Shown here: positions 41,728 through 49,584 of the stretch, in pieces
Layout: each line of letters begins with the position of its first letter
Position numbering within the stretch: the stretch's first letter is position 1
NCBI GenBank assembly: GCA_038042195.1
Contig: JBBTET010000013.1
Coordinates: 1 to 64,000, forward strand
Source: JACRIM01 sp038042195
GTDB lineage: Bacteria > Planctomycetota > Phycisphaerae > UBA1845 > UTPLA1
DNA length: 64,000 nucleotides
Reading direction: 5' to 3'
Translations under genes and position numbers: made by a program
Notes under the pieces: model-generated
Database searches by the model: none
Told to the model about the DNA's origin: nothing
The model's input: only the letters and a program-made list of their open reading frames with translations

Positions 41728-43293
41728 ATGGGTAAGCGGATTTGTGTGGTCGGCGCGGGGCGGTGGGGGAAGAACCACGTGGGGACGCTCGACAAGATCG
41801 GGTGCCTGGCGGGCGTCGTGGAGGCCGATGAGGGGACGCGCGAGCAATTGGCCAAGAGTTATCCCAAGGCGACGCTGTATGCCAAGCTGTCGGACGCCGT
41901 GGCGGATGGGTTTGACGGGTTCACCGTGGCGACACCGGCCGACACGCATTTCGAGATCGCCAAGTTCATCCTCAGCGCGGGGAAGCCGGTGTTGGTGGAG
42001 AAGCCGCTGGCGCTGACTGCGAAGGATGCGCGGGAGTTGAAGTCGTTGGCCGACCAACGGGGCGTGCCGCTGATGGTGGGGCACGTGCTGCTGTTTCACC
42101 CGGCGGTGCGGAAGATCAAGGAACTGATCGACGGCGGGAAGATCGGGAAGATCGAGTACCTCTACAGCAATCGGTTAAACCTCGGCACGATTCGCACCGA
42201 GGAGAACATCCTGTGGAGCTTCGCGCCACACGACATCTCCATCTTTCAGTATTTCATCGGTGCGTCACCAACGGAAGTCGTTTCTCGCGGCGGGGCGTTC
42301 GTGCAGCCGCACATTCATGATTCGACGATGACGATCCTTCGCTATCCGAACAACATCGTGGGCCACATCTTCGTGAGCTGGCTGCATCCGTTCAAGGAGC
42401 ATCGGCTCGTCGTGATCGGGACGAAGGGGATGTTCAGCTTCGAGGATTCGTCGCAGGCAAAGGACATACTTTTCTATGAGAAGGGCGTGGACTTCGTCGC
42501 GGGCGAGCCGATCCCGCGCGATGGCCCGACGGAGGCGATTCCGTATGACCGCAAACAACCGTTGACCGAGGAGCTTTCGTACTTCGTCGAGCGGATCGGC
42601 GGCGGCAAGGTGGAGATCGCCAACGGACAAAACGGCGTCGAGGTGTTGGAGGTGCTGGAACTGGCGACGGCGAGCCTGCTGGACAAGGCCGGGCCGAAGA
42701 AGGAGGCGGGCGCGGAGAAGGCGTACTACGTGCATCCGACGAGCTTCGTGGATGAGCCGGTGGAGATCGGCGAAGGGACGAAGATTTGGCACTTCTCGCA
42801 CGTGCAGAGCGGGACGAAGATCGGTAAGAAGTGCTCCATCGGGCAAAACGTAAACGTCGGGAACAACGTGCGCATCGGCAGCTTCGTGAAGATTCAGAAC
42901 AATGTGAGCGTGTATGAGGGCGTGGAGCTGGAGGATTTTGTCTTCTGCGGCCCGTCGATGGTGTTTACGAATGTGATGGACCCGCGGTCAAAGTATCCGC
43001 AGCGGGGGACGACGTTCTATCGCAAGACGCTGGTGAAGGAGGGGGCGAGCATCGGGGCGAACGCGACGATTGTTTGCGGGAACGCGATTGGGCGACATGC
43101 GTTCATCGGCGCGGGCGCGGTGGTGTCCAAGGATGTGCCGGATTACGCGATGATGGTCGGCGTGCCGGCGCGGCGGGTGGGGTGGATGTGCGAGTGCGGG
43201 GAGAAACTGCCGGAGGTGAAGGACAAGGTGGCGTGTCCGAGGTGCAAGATTGGGTATGTATTGAAGGGGGCATTGCTTTCGCCAGGGGCTTAG
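41728..43293 (+). CDS. fused sugar-nucleotide dehydrogenase and hexapeptide acyltransferase
   Basis: A protein of 521 residues. Residues 1-330 are a Gfo/Idh/MocA oxidoreductase (ICVVGAGRWGKNHVGTL dinucleotide loop, GKPVLVEKPLAL, APHDISIFQYFIG). Residues about 335-490 are a left-handed beta-helix N-acyltransferase (EGTKIWHFSHVQSGTKIGKK, GASIGANATIVCGNAIGRHA) like WbpD/WlbB. The last about 30 residues add a zinc ribbon (CECGEK...CPRCK). Separate WbpB/WlbA and WbpD/WlbB enzymes act in making UDP-di-N-acetylated mannuronic acid, so the fusion may do two steps of a rare-sugar pathway. The aminotransferase step is not encoded nearby. Confidence 0.88.
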   Translation: MGKRICVVGAGRWGKNHVGTLDKIGCLAGVVEADEGTREQLAKSYPKATLYAKLSDAVADGFDGFTVATPADTHFEIAKFILSAGKPVLVEKPLALTAKDARELKSLADQRGVPLMVGHVLLFHPAVRKIKELIDGGKIGKIEYLYSNRLNLGTIRTEENILWSFAPHDISIFQYFIGASPTEVVSRGGAFVQPHIHDSTMTILRYPNNIVGHIFVSWLHPFKEHRLVVIGTKGMFSFEDSSQAKDILFYEKGVDFVAGEPIPRDGPTEAIPYDRKQPLTEELSYFVERIGGGKVEIANGQNGVEVLEVLELATASLLDKAGPKKEAGAEKAYYVHPTSFVDEPVEIGEGTKIWHFSHVQSGTKIGKKCSIGQNVNVGNNVRIGSFVKIQNNVSVYEGVELEDFVFCGPSMVFTNVMDPRSKYPQRGTTFYRKTLVKEGASIGANATIVCGNAIGRHAFIGAGAVVSKDVPDYAMMVGVPARRVGWMCECGEKLPEVKDKVACPRCKIGYVLKGALLSPGA

Positions 43294-43341
43294 CTTCGTT
43301 TTGATGACATGTTCATATCTCAATGGTTGCGCTCCTCATTT

Positions 43342-44025
43342 TCATGGCGCGTCGCGTTGAGATTGCCACAGGTCGTCTAAGGTATATTGATTGCCACATT
43401 CAGGACAGCGCGCGGTGGTCAGGCCTTTCATTGGGTACTTGCAAGTTGGGCAGATTGGATATTCGCGGGATGCTCGTTTCCATGCAACACGCTTGCCGCT
43501 CCTCCAAATTGCGAACGCAATTAGCAGCAATACGCTCGGAACTGCAATTCCGAGGGTGAAGAATATCATCACGTCACTGTATAAATCAATCTTGATGGCC
43601 AATAGCACGAGAGCGAATGTGACAACGACTGCATCGGTATATCCGACGCGGTCTTCCCTTCTTTGGCAAATCCGTGGTCGCCACTTTTTGAAATAGAGCG
43701 GAGCGGCAAGTACAAAGACAATGTCTCGAAAAGGGATGCAGAAAAGAGCAAACGTCCTATTGGGGTAATCGAATTTCTTTCCGAGAAACCAGCCTTGGGG
43801 CGGCATTCCATCGTGGCCGATCATTTTCTGGCGAATCCAGTCCCACCCGTATCCGTACTCGATGTAGCCCCCACCAACCGAAAAACAGTAGTTGTCCGGT
43901 GGAATGTGCCCAATCATGATCTGCTGAGTGCCCAGCCATAAAGCCAATGTTATTGCAAGAATCGCGTACCAGACCTTGAGTCGCCAGCTTGTACGAAGCC
44001 TCAACGATGCTTGCTTACCGCCCAT
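43342..44025 (-). CDS. membrane protein with C-terminal zinc ribbon
   Basis: A protein of 227 residues. The ATG at 44025 gives a basic N-terminus before the first helix (MGGKQASLRLRTSWRLKVWY), whereas the longer frame starts with TTG. Membrane helices (AILAITLALWLGT, FALFCIPFRDIVFVLAAPLYF, VVTFALVLLAIKI, IFFTLGIAVPSVLLLIAFAI) are followed by a zinc ribbon CPTCKYPMKGLTTARCPECG. It belongs to the same loose group as the genes at 12032 and 17064. No function assigned. Confidence 0.65.
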   Translation of the reverse strand: MGGKQASLRLRTSWRLKVWYAILAITLALWLGTQQIMIGHIPPDNYCFSVGGGYIEYGYGWDWIRQKMIGHDGMPPQGWFLGKKFDYPNRTFALFCIPFRDIVFVLAAPLYFKKWRPRICQRREDRVGYTDAVVVTFALVLLAIKIDLYSDVMIFFTLGIAVPSVLLLIAFAIWRSGKRVAWKRASREYPICPTCKYPMKGLTTARCPECGNQYTLDDLWQSQRDAP

Positions 44026-44245
44026 CGATTTATTGTACGCACACGAATATTGGATGGCCTGTCCCAGCCCATTCACAGCACTCATGAGTAACGACAACAA
44101 CCATAGATTGTGTGTCAAGAAGCGCAAAATCTGCGCGATGCCCCAATCATGGCGTGAGTGACACGATCACAAGGCGTTTTCAATGCTGGGATTAGGTTTC
44201 AGTAGGCGGCGAACATGTGCCGTAATACTGATACCGGCGGGTGCT

Positions 44246-44273
44246 TTGACAGTATCCGCGTGATCCGTAGAAT
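44246..44273 (+). promoter_or_regulatory. sigma70-type promoter before the TolC-like gene
   Basis: TTGACA (44246-44251, perfect), a 16-base spacer and TAGAAT (44268-44273, five of six). Start near 44280 and a leader of about 90 bases to the ATG at 44370. The remainder of the 344-base gap 44026-44369 shows nothing else. Confidence 0.6.
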
Positions 44274-44369
44274 GCGTGGCTTCCTGGGAGGGGGGATCGG
44301 CGCGTCGCACTCCGTGACGTGTCGGCCGCAGTTCCAAGCCGCGAGTGGAAGGATTCGGTTCGTTTCGCA

Positions 44370-46187
44370 ATGCCCATGCGTCGCCGTCCATACTTCGGGC
44401 TGTTTGCACTCGGTTTCACCGCGCTGGTGGTGTGGTCGGGGTGTCAGGAGCCGTCTACCCAGGTCGCGGATGTGCAGACCATGCATGCCGAGGCCGGCCC
44501 GGCCCAGACCGATCGGTTCGATGCCGCGCCGGAATTGAAGCCCATCGATCAAGCGCCGGTGAGCCTGTCAGGGAAGCCCGCCTCGACTCAGCCGGCGATG
44601 GACGAGGCAATCTGGATTCACATTCCTGATCCGAGCAATGTCGACGAGGTGTTTGACTATCGCCTGAGGTCGACTCGCTTTTCACCGCCGATCAAGCGCG
44701 AGTACGAGAAGATCTATGAAACGACGAAGACGCTCATTAAAGACATTGAGCGGCCGAACAAGTTTCCATTGACGCTGGCCGAGGCGCTTCGCCGGTCGCT
44801 GGCCCACAATTATTCAATCACGGTCGATGGATTTGCCCCGGCGATCAGCACGGCCCAGGTGGTGCAGGCCGAGGCGGCGTTTGACATGGCGTTTTTCGCC
44901 AACGCCAACCGCAACAACACGGATCAGCCGCAGCCATTCCTTCGGAAGACACCGGCGCAGCAGCGGCAATTTGAGACGGACACGACGATCGTGAACGGGG
45001 GCATTCGGAAGCTGTTGGCCACGGGGGCACAGGCCTCGCTGACCCAGCAGATGACGCGGGTGGACAACCCGTCAGTGATTTACCGGCAACATTACCCGAC
45101 CTGGTCACAGAACTTCATCGCGGAGCTTCGGCAGCCGTTGCTGCGGAACTTCGGCATCGACTTCAACCGGGCACAGATCAACATTCGCAAGAACGAGCGG
45201 ATCATCAATCAGGAAGTCTTTCGGGCGCGGGTGATCGACACGTTGAATCAGACCGAGCGGGCCTACTGGACGCTGGCGGGGGCGCGGCGCGAGACGCTCA
45301 GCACGGCCGAACTCGTCGCCGAGGCGAAGGAAACGTACAAGCAGATCGAGGCCCGCCGGGACTTTGACGCGTATCAGACGTTGCTCTTCCGAAGTCAGGC
45401 GGCCGTGAAGCAGCGCGAGTTCGGCTACATCGACGTGAAGAATCGCGTGCGCAATGCCGAGGATTTGCTACTCAATCTCATCAACGACCCTGACTTGCCG
45501 CTGTCGGCGGACTACGAGATCATCCCGATTGACACGCCGACGACGACGGAGATCGTGCGTGACCGATTCCACGAGGTGGAGACGGCGCTGGAGAAGCGGC
45601 CCGAGATCGTTCAGGCGCGGCACGCCGTGGATACAACGCGGATTCAGTTGGGCGTGGCCAAGAATCAGGCCTTGCCGAAGTTGGATGCGGTGTATCGGGC
45701 AACGTTCAACGGCGTCGACGGGAACGCGGCCAATGCGTTTGACCAGCAATCGACCGGCAACTTCATCGATCAGTATGTCGGCGTGGAGTTCCTTTGGAAC
45801 TTTGGCGAGCGCGCCGAGCGGGCGGGGATTCGCGTTTCGGCGTTGCAGCAGTCGCAGGCCGTGGCCCGGTACAAGAAGGCGCTGGACGACGTCATCACGG
45901 ATTGCCGGGTGGCGATTCGTAATCTGGAGACGAGCTTCCGGCAGCTCACGCCGAGCTATGAGGGCGTGATTGCGGCCTCGGAGAACCTGCGATCCTTGCA
46001 GGAGCGGCAGGAGCGGAAGAGTCCGGCCGAGTTGGACACGGTGCTGAGTGCGCAGGTCAATCTATTCACATCGCGCCAGGCATTGTTGCAGTCGGTGGTG
46101 ACCTACAACCAGGGCGTGGTGGACGTTGAGCGGTCAAAGGGCACGTTGCTCAACTACAACAACGTCGTGCTGTCCGAGCAGCCCTGA
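44370..46187 (+). CDS. TolC family outer-membrane lipoprotein
   Basis: A protein of 605 residues. The N-terminus MPMRRRPYFGLFALGFTALV ends in a lipobox (VVWSGC). The rest has the internally repeated helix-strand pattern of outer-membrane efflux proteins: FPLTLAEALRRSLAHNYSI, LRQPLLRNFGIDFNRAQINI, QTERAYWTLAGARRETLST, and again PEIVQARHAVDTTRIQLGVA and ELDTVLSAQVNLFTSRQALL. It should form a trimeric channel across the outer membrane and periplasm for a tripartite exporter. No inner-membrane pump or adaptor gene is adjacent. Confidence 0.85.
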   Translation: MPMRRRPYFGLFALGFTALVVWSGCQEPSTQVADVQTMHAEAGPAQTDRFDAAPELKPIDQAPVSLSGKPASTQPAMDEAIWIHIPDPSNVDEVFDYRLRSTRFSPPIKREYEKIYETTKTLIKDIERPNKFPLTLAEALRRSLAHNYSITVDGFAPAISTAQVVQAEAAFDMAFFANANRNNTDQPQPFLRKTPAQQRQFETDTTIVNGGIRKLLATGAQASLTQQMTRVDNPSVIYRQHYPTWSQNFIAELRQPLLRNFGIDFNRAQINIRKNERIINQEVFRARVIDTLNQTERAYWTLAGARRETLSTAELVAEAKETYKQIEARRDFDAYQTLLFRSQAAVKQREFGYIDVKNRVRNAEDLLLNLINDPDLPLSADYEIIPIDTPTTTEIVRDRFHEVETALEKRPEIVQARHAVDTTRIQLGVAKNQALPKLDAVYRATFNGVDGNAANAFDQQSTGNFIDQYVGVEFLWNFGERAERAGIRVSALQQSQAVARYKKALDDVITDCRVAIRNLETSFRQLTPSYEGVIAASENLRSLQERQERKSPAELDTVLSAQVNLFTSRQALLQSVVTYNQGVVDVERSKGTLLNYNNVVLSEQP

Positions 46188-46223
46188 CGCATTTCTTAAA
46201 TAAACAAACACCTATCGATGTCC

Positions 46224-46289
46224 GTAGGGTCCACTGTGCGGACCGTCTTGGAGGTGACGCGCAATGGTGGTCCGCACATCGGACCCTAC
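46224..46289. repeat. inverted pair of REP-like units
   Basis: GTAGGGTCCACTGTGCGGAC (46224-46243) and GTCCGCACATCGGACCCTAC (46270-46289) are near-perfect inverses with a 26-base loop. Single units of the same sequence occur at 7305 and 41647. It lies between the TolC-like gene and the next gene and may form a long mRNA hairpin. Confidence 0.75.
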
Positions 46290-46340
46290 TTGCGGCAACT
46301 CCGCTCGTGTGCATACTCTGCATAGCACGGGAGTGATTTG

Positions 46341-48098
46341 GTGGGCGGCGTTCTAACCAGTCTTGATTACGTGGCCGCGTGCCTGATCGTCGCGGGGATG
46401 GCCTGTCAACTCTTGCATCGACACATGCCGGCGGGGTTGGGGACTTCGTTGTTCGTGGGGGCGACGACGCTTGGGGTGGGGATTGCCGTGGGGCATCGTA
46501 CGTGGGCATTTCCGAAGCAGGAGTACCTTGTTTTTCGCGTGACGGCCATGCTCTGTGTGGTGTGGGCGTTTTTCGGGTGGCTGGCGTCGCGCACGGAGAA
46601 AGACGGCGGGTGGGCTTCATCGTCAGCCACGTTTTTGGCGTGGTCGATGGTGACCGGGGTCGTGGCGGGTGTGCAGGCGTTGTATGTTCTTGTCTTTCTC
46701 TCGTGGGGTCGCGTGGTCGATCCGGAGACGTTGGGGGAGCTTGTTTGGGTACCGGGGTTGTTTGATCTTGGGGCGCTGACTGGCGCATTGTTGTTTTGGC
46801 GACTGGTGCATGTACGACCGACGCAGCCCGTCCTGCTCCTTTGTCTGGTCGCGCTCGCGGCTTGGTGGACGAGCTTGATGATTCCCGTCCCAACGACGAT
46901 GTTTGGACAGGGAGGCGGCGATGCGTCATCGCTGCGGCCCGGGTGGTGGGATTGGACGTTTCACTTGCAGATCGGGCTTGCGAGTCTTCTTGTGGCGGCA
47001 GCCGTGGTTCAGGATGTTCGTTTTCGGCGACGTCGGCAGGCGGCGTGGCCCGACCGGCTGGATGATTTGCTTGCGCCGTATTCTCGTTGGCCGGCCTATA
47101 TCCAGGTGGAGTCAATTCTAGCGGGCGTGATATTGATTCTGGGGGTGTATCAACTGGTTCGCAGCGTGACGCCGAGCGTGGGCCTTGGATTTGCGAGCAC
47201 GGCGTCGTGTCTTGCGGCGGGTGTGACGTGCATGTTCATGGCGTATCGCCGATGGAGCGGGAATACGACGGGGTTGGGGATGGCGCTTATGACGTTGGCG
47301 ATGGTGGACCTGTGTTGCACGGTCACGTTGGTATTCACCCCGCAACAGGTGGACGCGGATTATGGCGCTCGAATGCCCCTGTACTTCAACGCGGCCCTGT
47401 TCGGCCTGGCGATCATGATTACGTTGTGGTCGTGGCTCAGCCGGTTTTGGGTTCAACAGTTGCACGATGGGGTCGGTTGGACGACGACGGGTCGAATGAT
47501 CCCGTATGCGCGGACGACCGCATTTTTGCTTGGGGCGTTGGCGGTACTGATCGCATTTCAGATGTCGTTGTGGCCGAACTCGACACCGGTGGGCGGAGAG
47601 GACAACACACGCGGTCGAGTGATTTCGGGATTGACCGCGATTGGGTTGCTCGTGTTGATCCATGTGCGACGTGCGCGGCACGAGGATCGTACGGCGATTG
47701 CAGGACTCGCCGTGTCGATGCTGCTTGCGGGGGTGATGTTTGTTTTTGTTCGTGCTCCGGTCTCGTCGGTTCGGGGTTGGCTGTTGCAGCATGATGAGGT
47801 TGTGTTGAGTTGTCTTGCACTGCCGATCCTCGTCGTTGCCGAGACGCTGCCGGCGTCGCGGTGGAAGTCGTTTTCGTGGCCGTTGTGGTTGCTGTCGCTG
47901 CTGGTGCTTCCGGCATGGGCGTTGGTGGAGTTGAAGCGACCGGGACAGCCTGCGGAGTGGATTCAGCCGATGACGTTGGCGTTGTTGGGGGCGTTGTATG
48001 GATTCGCGGGGAGCCGTGAGCATCGTCGCGCGTTCCTGGGGCTGGCGGCGGTTTTGTTGTTGGCGTCGGTGACGAGCATTTTCCGGGCTTACGGGTGA
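46341..48098 (+). CDS. large polytopic membrane protein
   Basis: A protein of 585 residues beginning with GTG at 46341 (a TTG one codon earlier is possible). GGGAGTG lies just upstream. About fourteen or more membrane segments are spread along the sequence (LDYVAACLIVAGMACQLL, VFRVTAMLCVVWAFFGWLA, FLLGALAVLIAFQMSLW, WPLWLLSLLVLPAWALVEL). Loops are short and no cofactor motif was recognised. The dtd gene follows after seven bases, so the two are probably co-transcribed. The function is unknown. Confidence 0.65.
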   Translation: MGGVLTSLDYVAACLIVAGMACQLLHRHMPAGLGTSLFVGATTLGVGIAVGHRTWAFPKQEYLVFRVTAMLCVVWAFFGWLASRTEKDGGWASSSATFLAWSMVTGVVAGVQALYVLVFLSWGRVVDPETLGELVWVPGLFDLGALTGALLFWRLVHVRPTQPVLLLCLVALAAWWTSLMIPVPTTMFGQGGGDASSLRPGWWDWTFHLQIGLASLLVAAAVVQDVRFRRRRQAAWPDRLDDLLAPYSRWPAYIQVESILAGVILILGVYQLVRSVTPSVGLGFASTASCLAAGVTCMFMAYRRWSGNTTGLGMALMTLAMVDLCCTVTLVFTPQQVDADYGARMPLYFNAALFGLAIMITLWSWLSRFWVQQLHDGVGWTTTGRMIPYARTTAFLLGALAVLIAFQMSLWPNSTPVGGEDNTRGRVISGLTAIGLLVLIHVRRARHEDRTAIAGLAVSMLLAGVMFVFVRAPVSSVRGWLLQHDEVVLSCLALPILVVAETLPASRWKSFSWPLWLLSLLVLPAWALVELKRPGQPAEWIQPMTLALLGALYGFAGSREHRRAFLGLAAVLLLASVTSIFRAYG

Positions 48099-48105
48099 GG
48101 GTGCA

Positions 48106-48555
48106 GTGCGAGCGGTCCTTCAACGGGTATCAAAGGCTGATGTCTCGGTCGATGGCGTGGTCATTGGCGCCATTCAGGCCGGGCTGTTGGTGTATATGGG
48201 AGTAGGTCCGCAGGATACTGAGTCGGACGCCGAATATGTTGCGAATAAGATTCGGTATCTGCGCGTTTTCCCCGATGAGGCCGGGAAGATGAATCTCGAC
48301 GTTGCTCAGATTGGGGGCGGCGTGTTGCTAGTCAGTAATTTCACGCTGTTCGCCGACATTCGGCAGGGTCGGCGACCGGCGTTCACCGATGCGGCTGCAC
48401 CGGAGCTGGCGGAGCGATTGTATGAGTTAGTCTCGAGTGGACTTCGGGCGCTGGGGGTTCCGGTGGAAACAGGTCGATTCGGTGCAATGATGATGGTGTC
48501 GTCGGAGAACGCAGGCCCTATTAATATTCTGTTGGATTCTCACAAGGCGTTTTAG
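48106..48555 (+). CDS. dtd: D-aminoacyl-tRNA deacylase
   Basis: Dtd removes D-amino acids (and Gly mischarged on tRNA-Ala) from tRNA. This 149-residue protein starts with GTG and has the family N-terminus MRAVLQRVSKADVSVDG, the SQFTL-type motif as VSNFTLFAD, QGRRPAFTDAA, and the C-terminal GP motif as NAGPINILLDS. The usual form is NxGPVT, so Thr is replaced by Asn here; the cross-subunit Gly-cisPro pair is intact. The length is typical (145-150). Confidence 0.92.
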   Translation: MRAVLQRVSKADVSVDGVVIGAIQAGLLVYMGVGPQDTESDAEYVANKIRYLRVFPDEAGKMNLDVAQIGGGVLLVSNFTLFADIRQGRRPAFTDAAAPELAERLYELVSSGLRALGVPVETGRFGAMMMVSSENAGPINILLDSHKAF

Positions 48556-48591
48556 GTGGCGTGTGACACCGTGCAAATCTAAGTTTTTTGC

Positions 48592-48620
48592 TTGCATTTT
48601 CCGGGGAACTGAGCTAAACT
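48592..48620 (+). promoter_or_regulatory. possible promoter before coaE
   Basis: TTGCAT (48592-48597), a 17-base spacer and TAAACT (48615-48620): four of six matches in each box. It lies in the 148-base gap after dtd, the only AT-rich stretch there. Weak. Confidence 0.35.
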
Positions 48621-48703
48621 AACCTTAGTCGGATAAATGGGGATCCACTGCGTCCAACAAATGTTCTTGATTCGGCCGAAGGCCCCTGTTAACATATAAA
48701 GCG

Positions 48704-49432
48704 TTGGGTATCCCGTCAGGGCCGTTCCGGTCCGATTCACGTTCCAAGGAGAACCGCCGTACGCAAAACAATCCGAACCGAGCGCGATATCGTAAGCCCA
48801 TCGTCGGGTTGGCCGGCGGTGTCGGTTCCGGGAAGAGCACGGTCGCAAAGCTGCTGAGCGAACTCGGGGCGGGCATTATTGATTCCGATGCATTGTCCCG
48901 GCATGAAATGGAATCGGATGAGGTGCGGTCGACGCTCCGCAAGTGGTGGGGCGACGATGTGATTTCGGCGGATGGCAGCGTGGTTCGGCCGCGCGTGGCC
49001 GCGATCATTTTTGGGGATTCGACCCAGCGTCACCGGTTGGAGGCCCTGTTGCACCCTCGCATTGCGGTTCGCCGGAATGTGCTGATTGATGAGTATGCAG
49101 CACAGCCGCGGATACGCATGATCGTGTTGGACAGCCCGCTGCTGTATGAGACTGACTTGGACCTTCTTTGTGAAGCGGTGGTCTATGTGGATGCACCGCT
49201 CCAATGCCGTAGCCAGAGGTCCGAGAAACAGAGGAACTGGCCCGAGGGAGAGGTTGTTCGCCGCGAAAAATTTCAACAGGGGCTGGACACGAAGCGTGCG
49301 AGGGCCGATTATATCTGTAGCAACAACTCCAGCCTGGCGGATTTGAGGAACGAAGTCGAGCGAATCTTCGCCGACATCCTCTCGAAGAACGAAAGCCCGT
49401 CGGCACCCTCCCCACGCGACGACAACGATTGA
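48704..49432 (+). CDS. coaE: dephospho-CoA kinase
   Basis: CoaE phosphorylates dephospho-CoA in the last step of CoA synthesis. The P-loop GLAGGVGSGKSTVAKLLSEL, GAGIIDSDALSRHEM, the LLHPRIAVRR lid-region motif, VLDSPLLYETDLDLLCEAVV and RADYICSNNSSLADL are all present. The frame opens with a TTG at 48704, giving about 32 basic residues before the P-loop; this is longer than usual, and the true start is uncertain. Rho follows 150 bases later on the same strand. Confidence 0.9.
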   Translation: MGIPSGPFRSDSRSKENRRTQNNPNRARYRKPIVGLAGGVGSGKSTVAKLLSELGAGIIDSDALSRHEMESDEVRSTLRKWWGDDVISADGSVVRPRVAAIIFGDSTQRHRLEALLHPRIAVRRNVLIDEYAAQPRIRMIVLDSPLLYETDLDLLCEAVVYVDAPLQCRSQRSEKQRNWPEGEVVRREKFQQGLDTKRARADYICSNNSSLADLRNEVERIFADILSKNESPSAPSPRDDND

Positions 49433-49584
49433 TCGAAATCGTCATCTTGGGAACCTGAACACACCGGAGGCCCGTTTTTTAGTTGGGCCTGGCGCGATCC
49501 GCTTTTTGGCCGTCCCACGCGTCACGGCTGATTGAATCCATCAAGTCATGCAAACACGTCTGACCATCTTCGGAGACACACATC

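Noticed and set aside
49470..49495. Terminator after coaE (AGGCCC...GGGCCT)
   Set aside because: The T run is in the loop rather than after the stem, so it lacks the 3' U tract of an intrinsic terminator.
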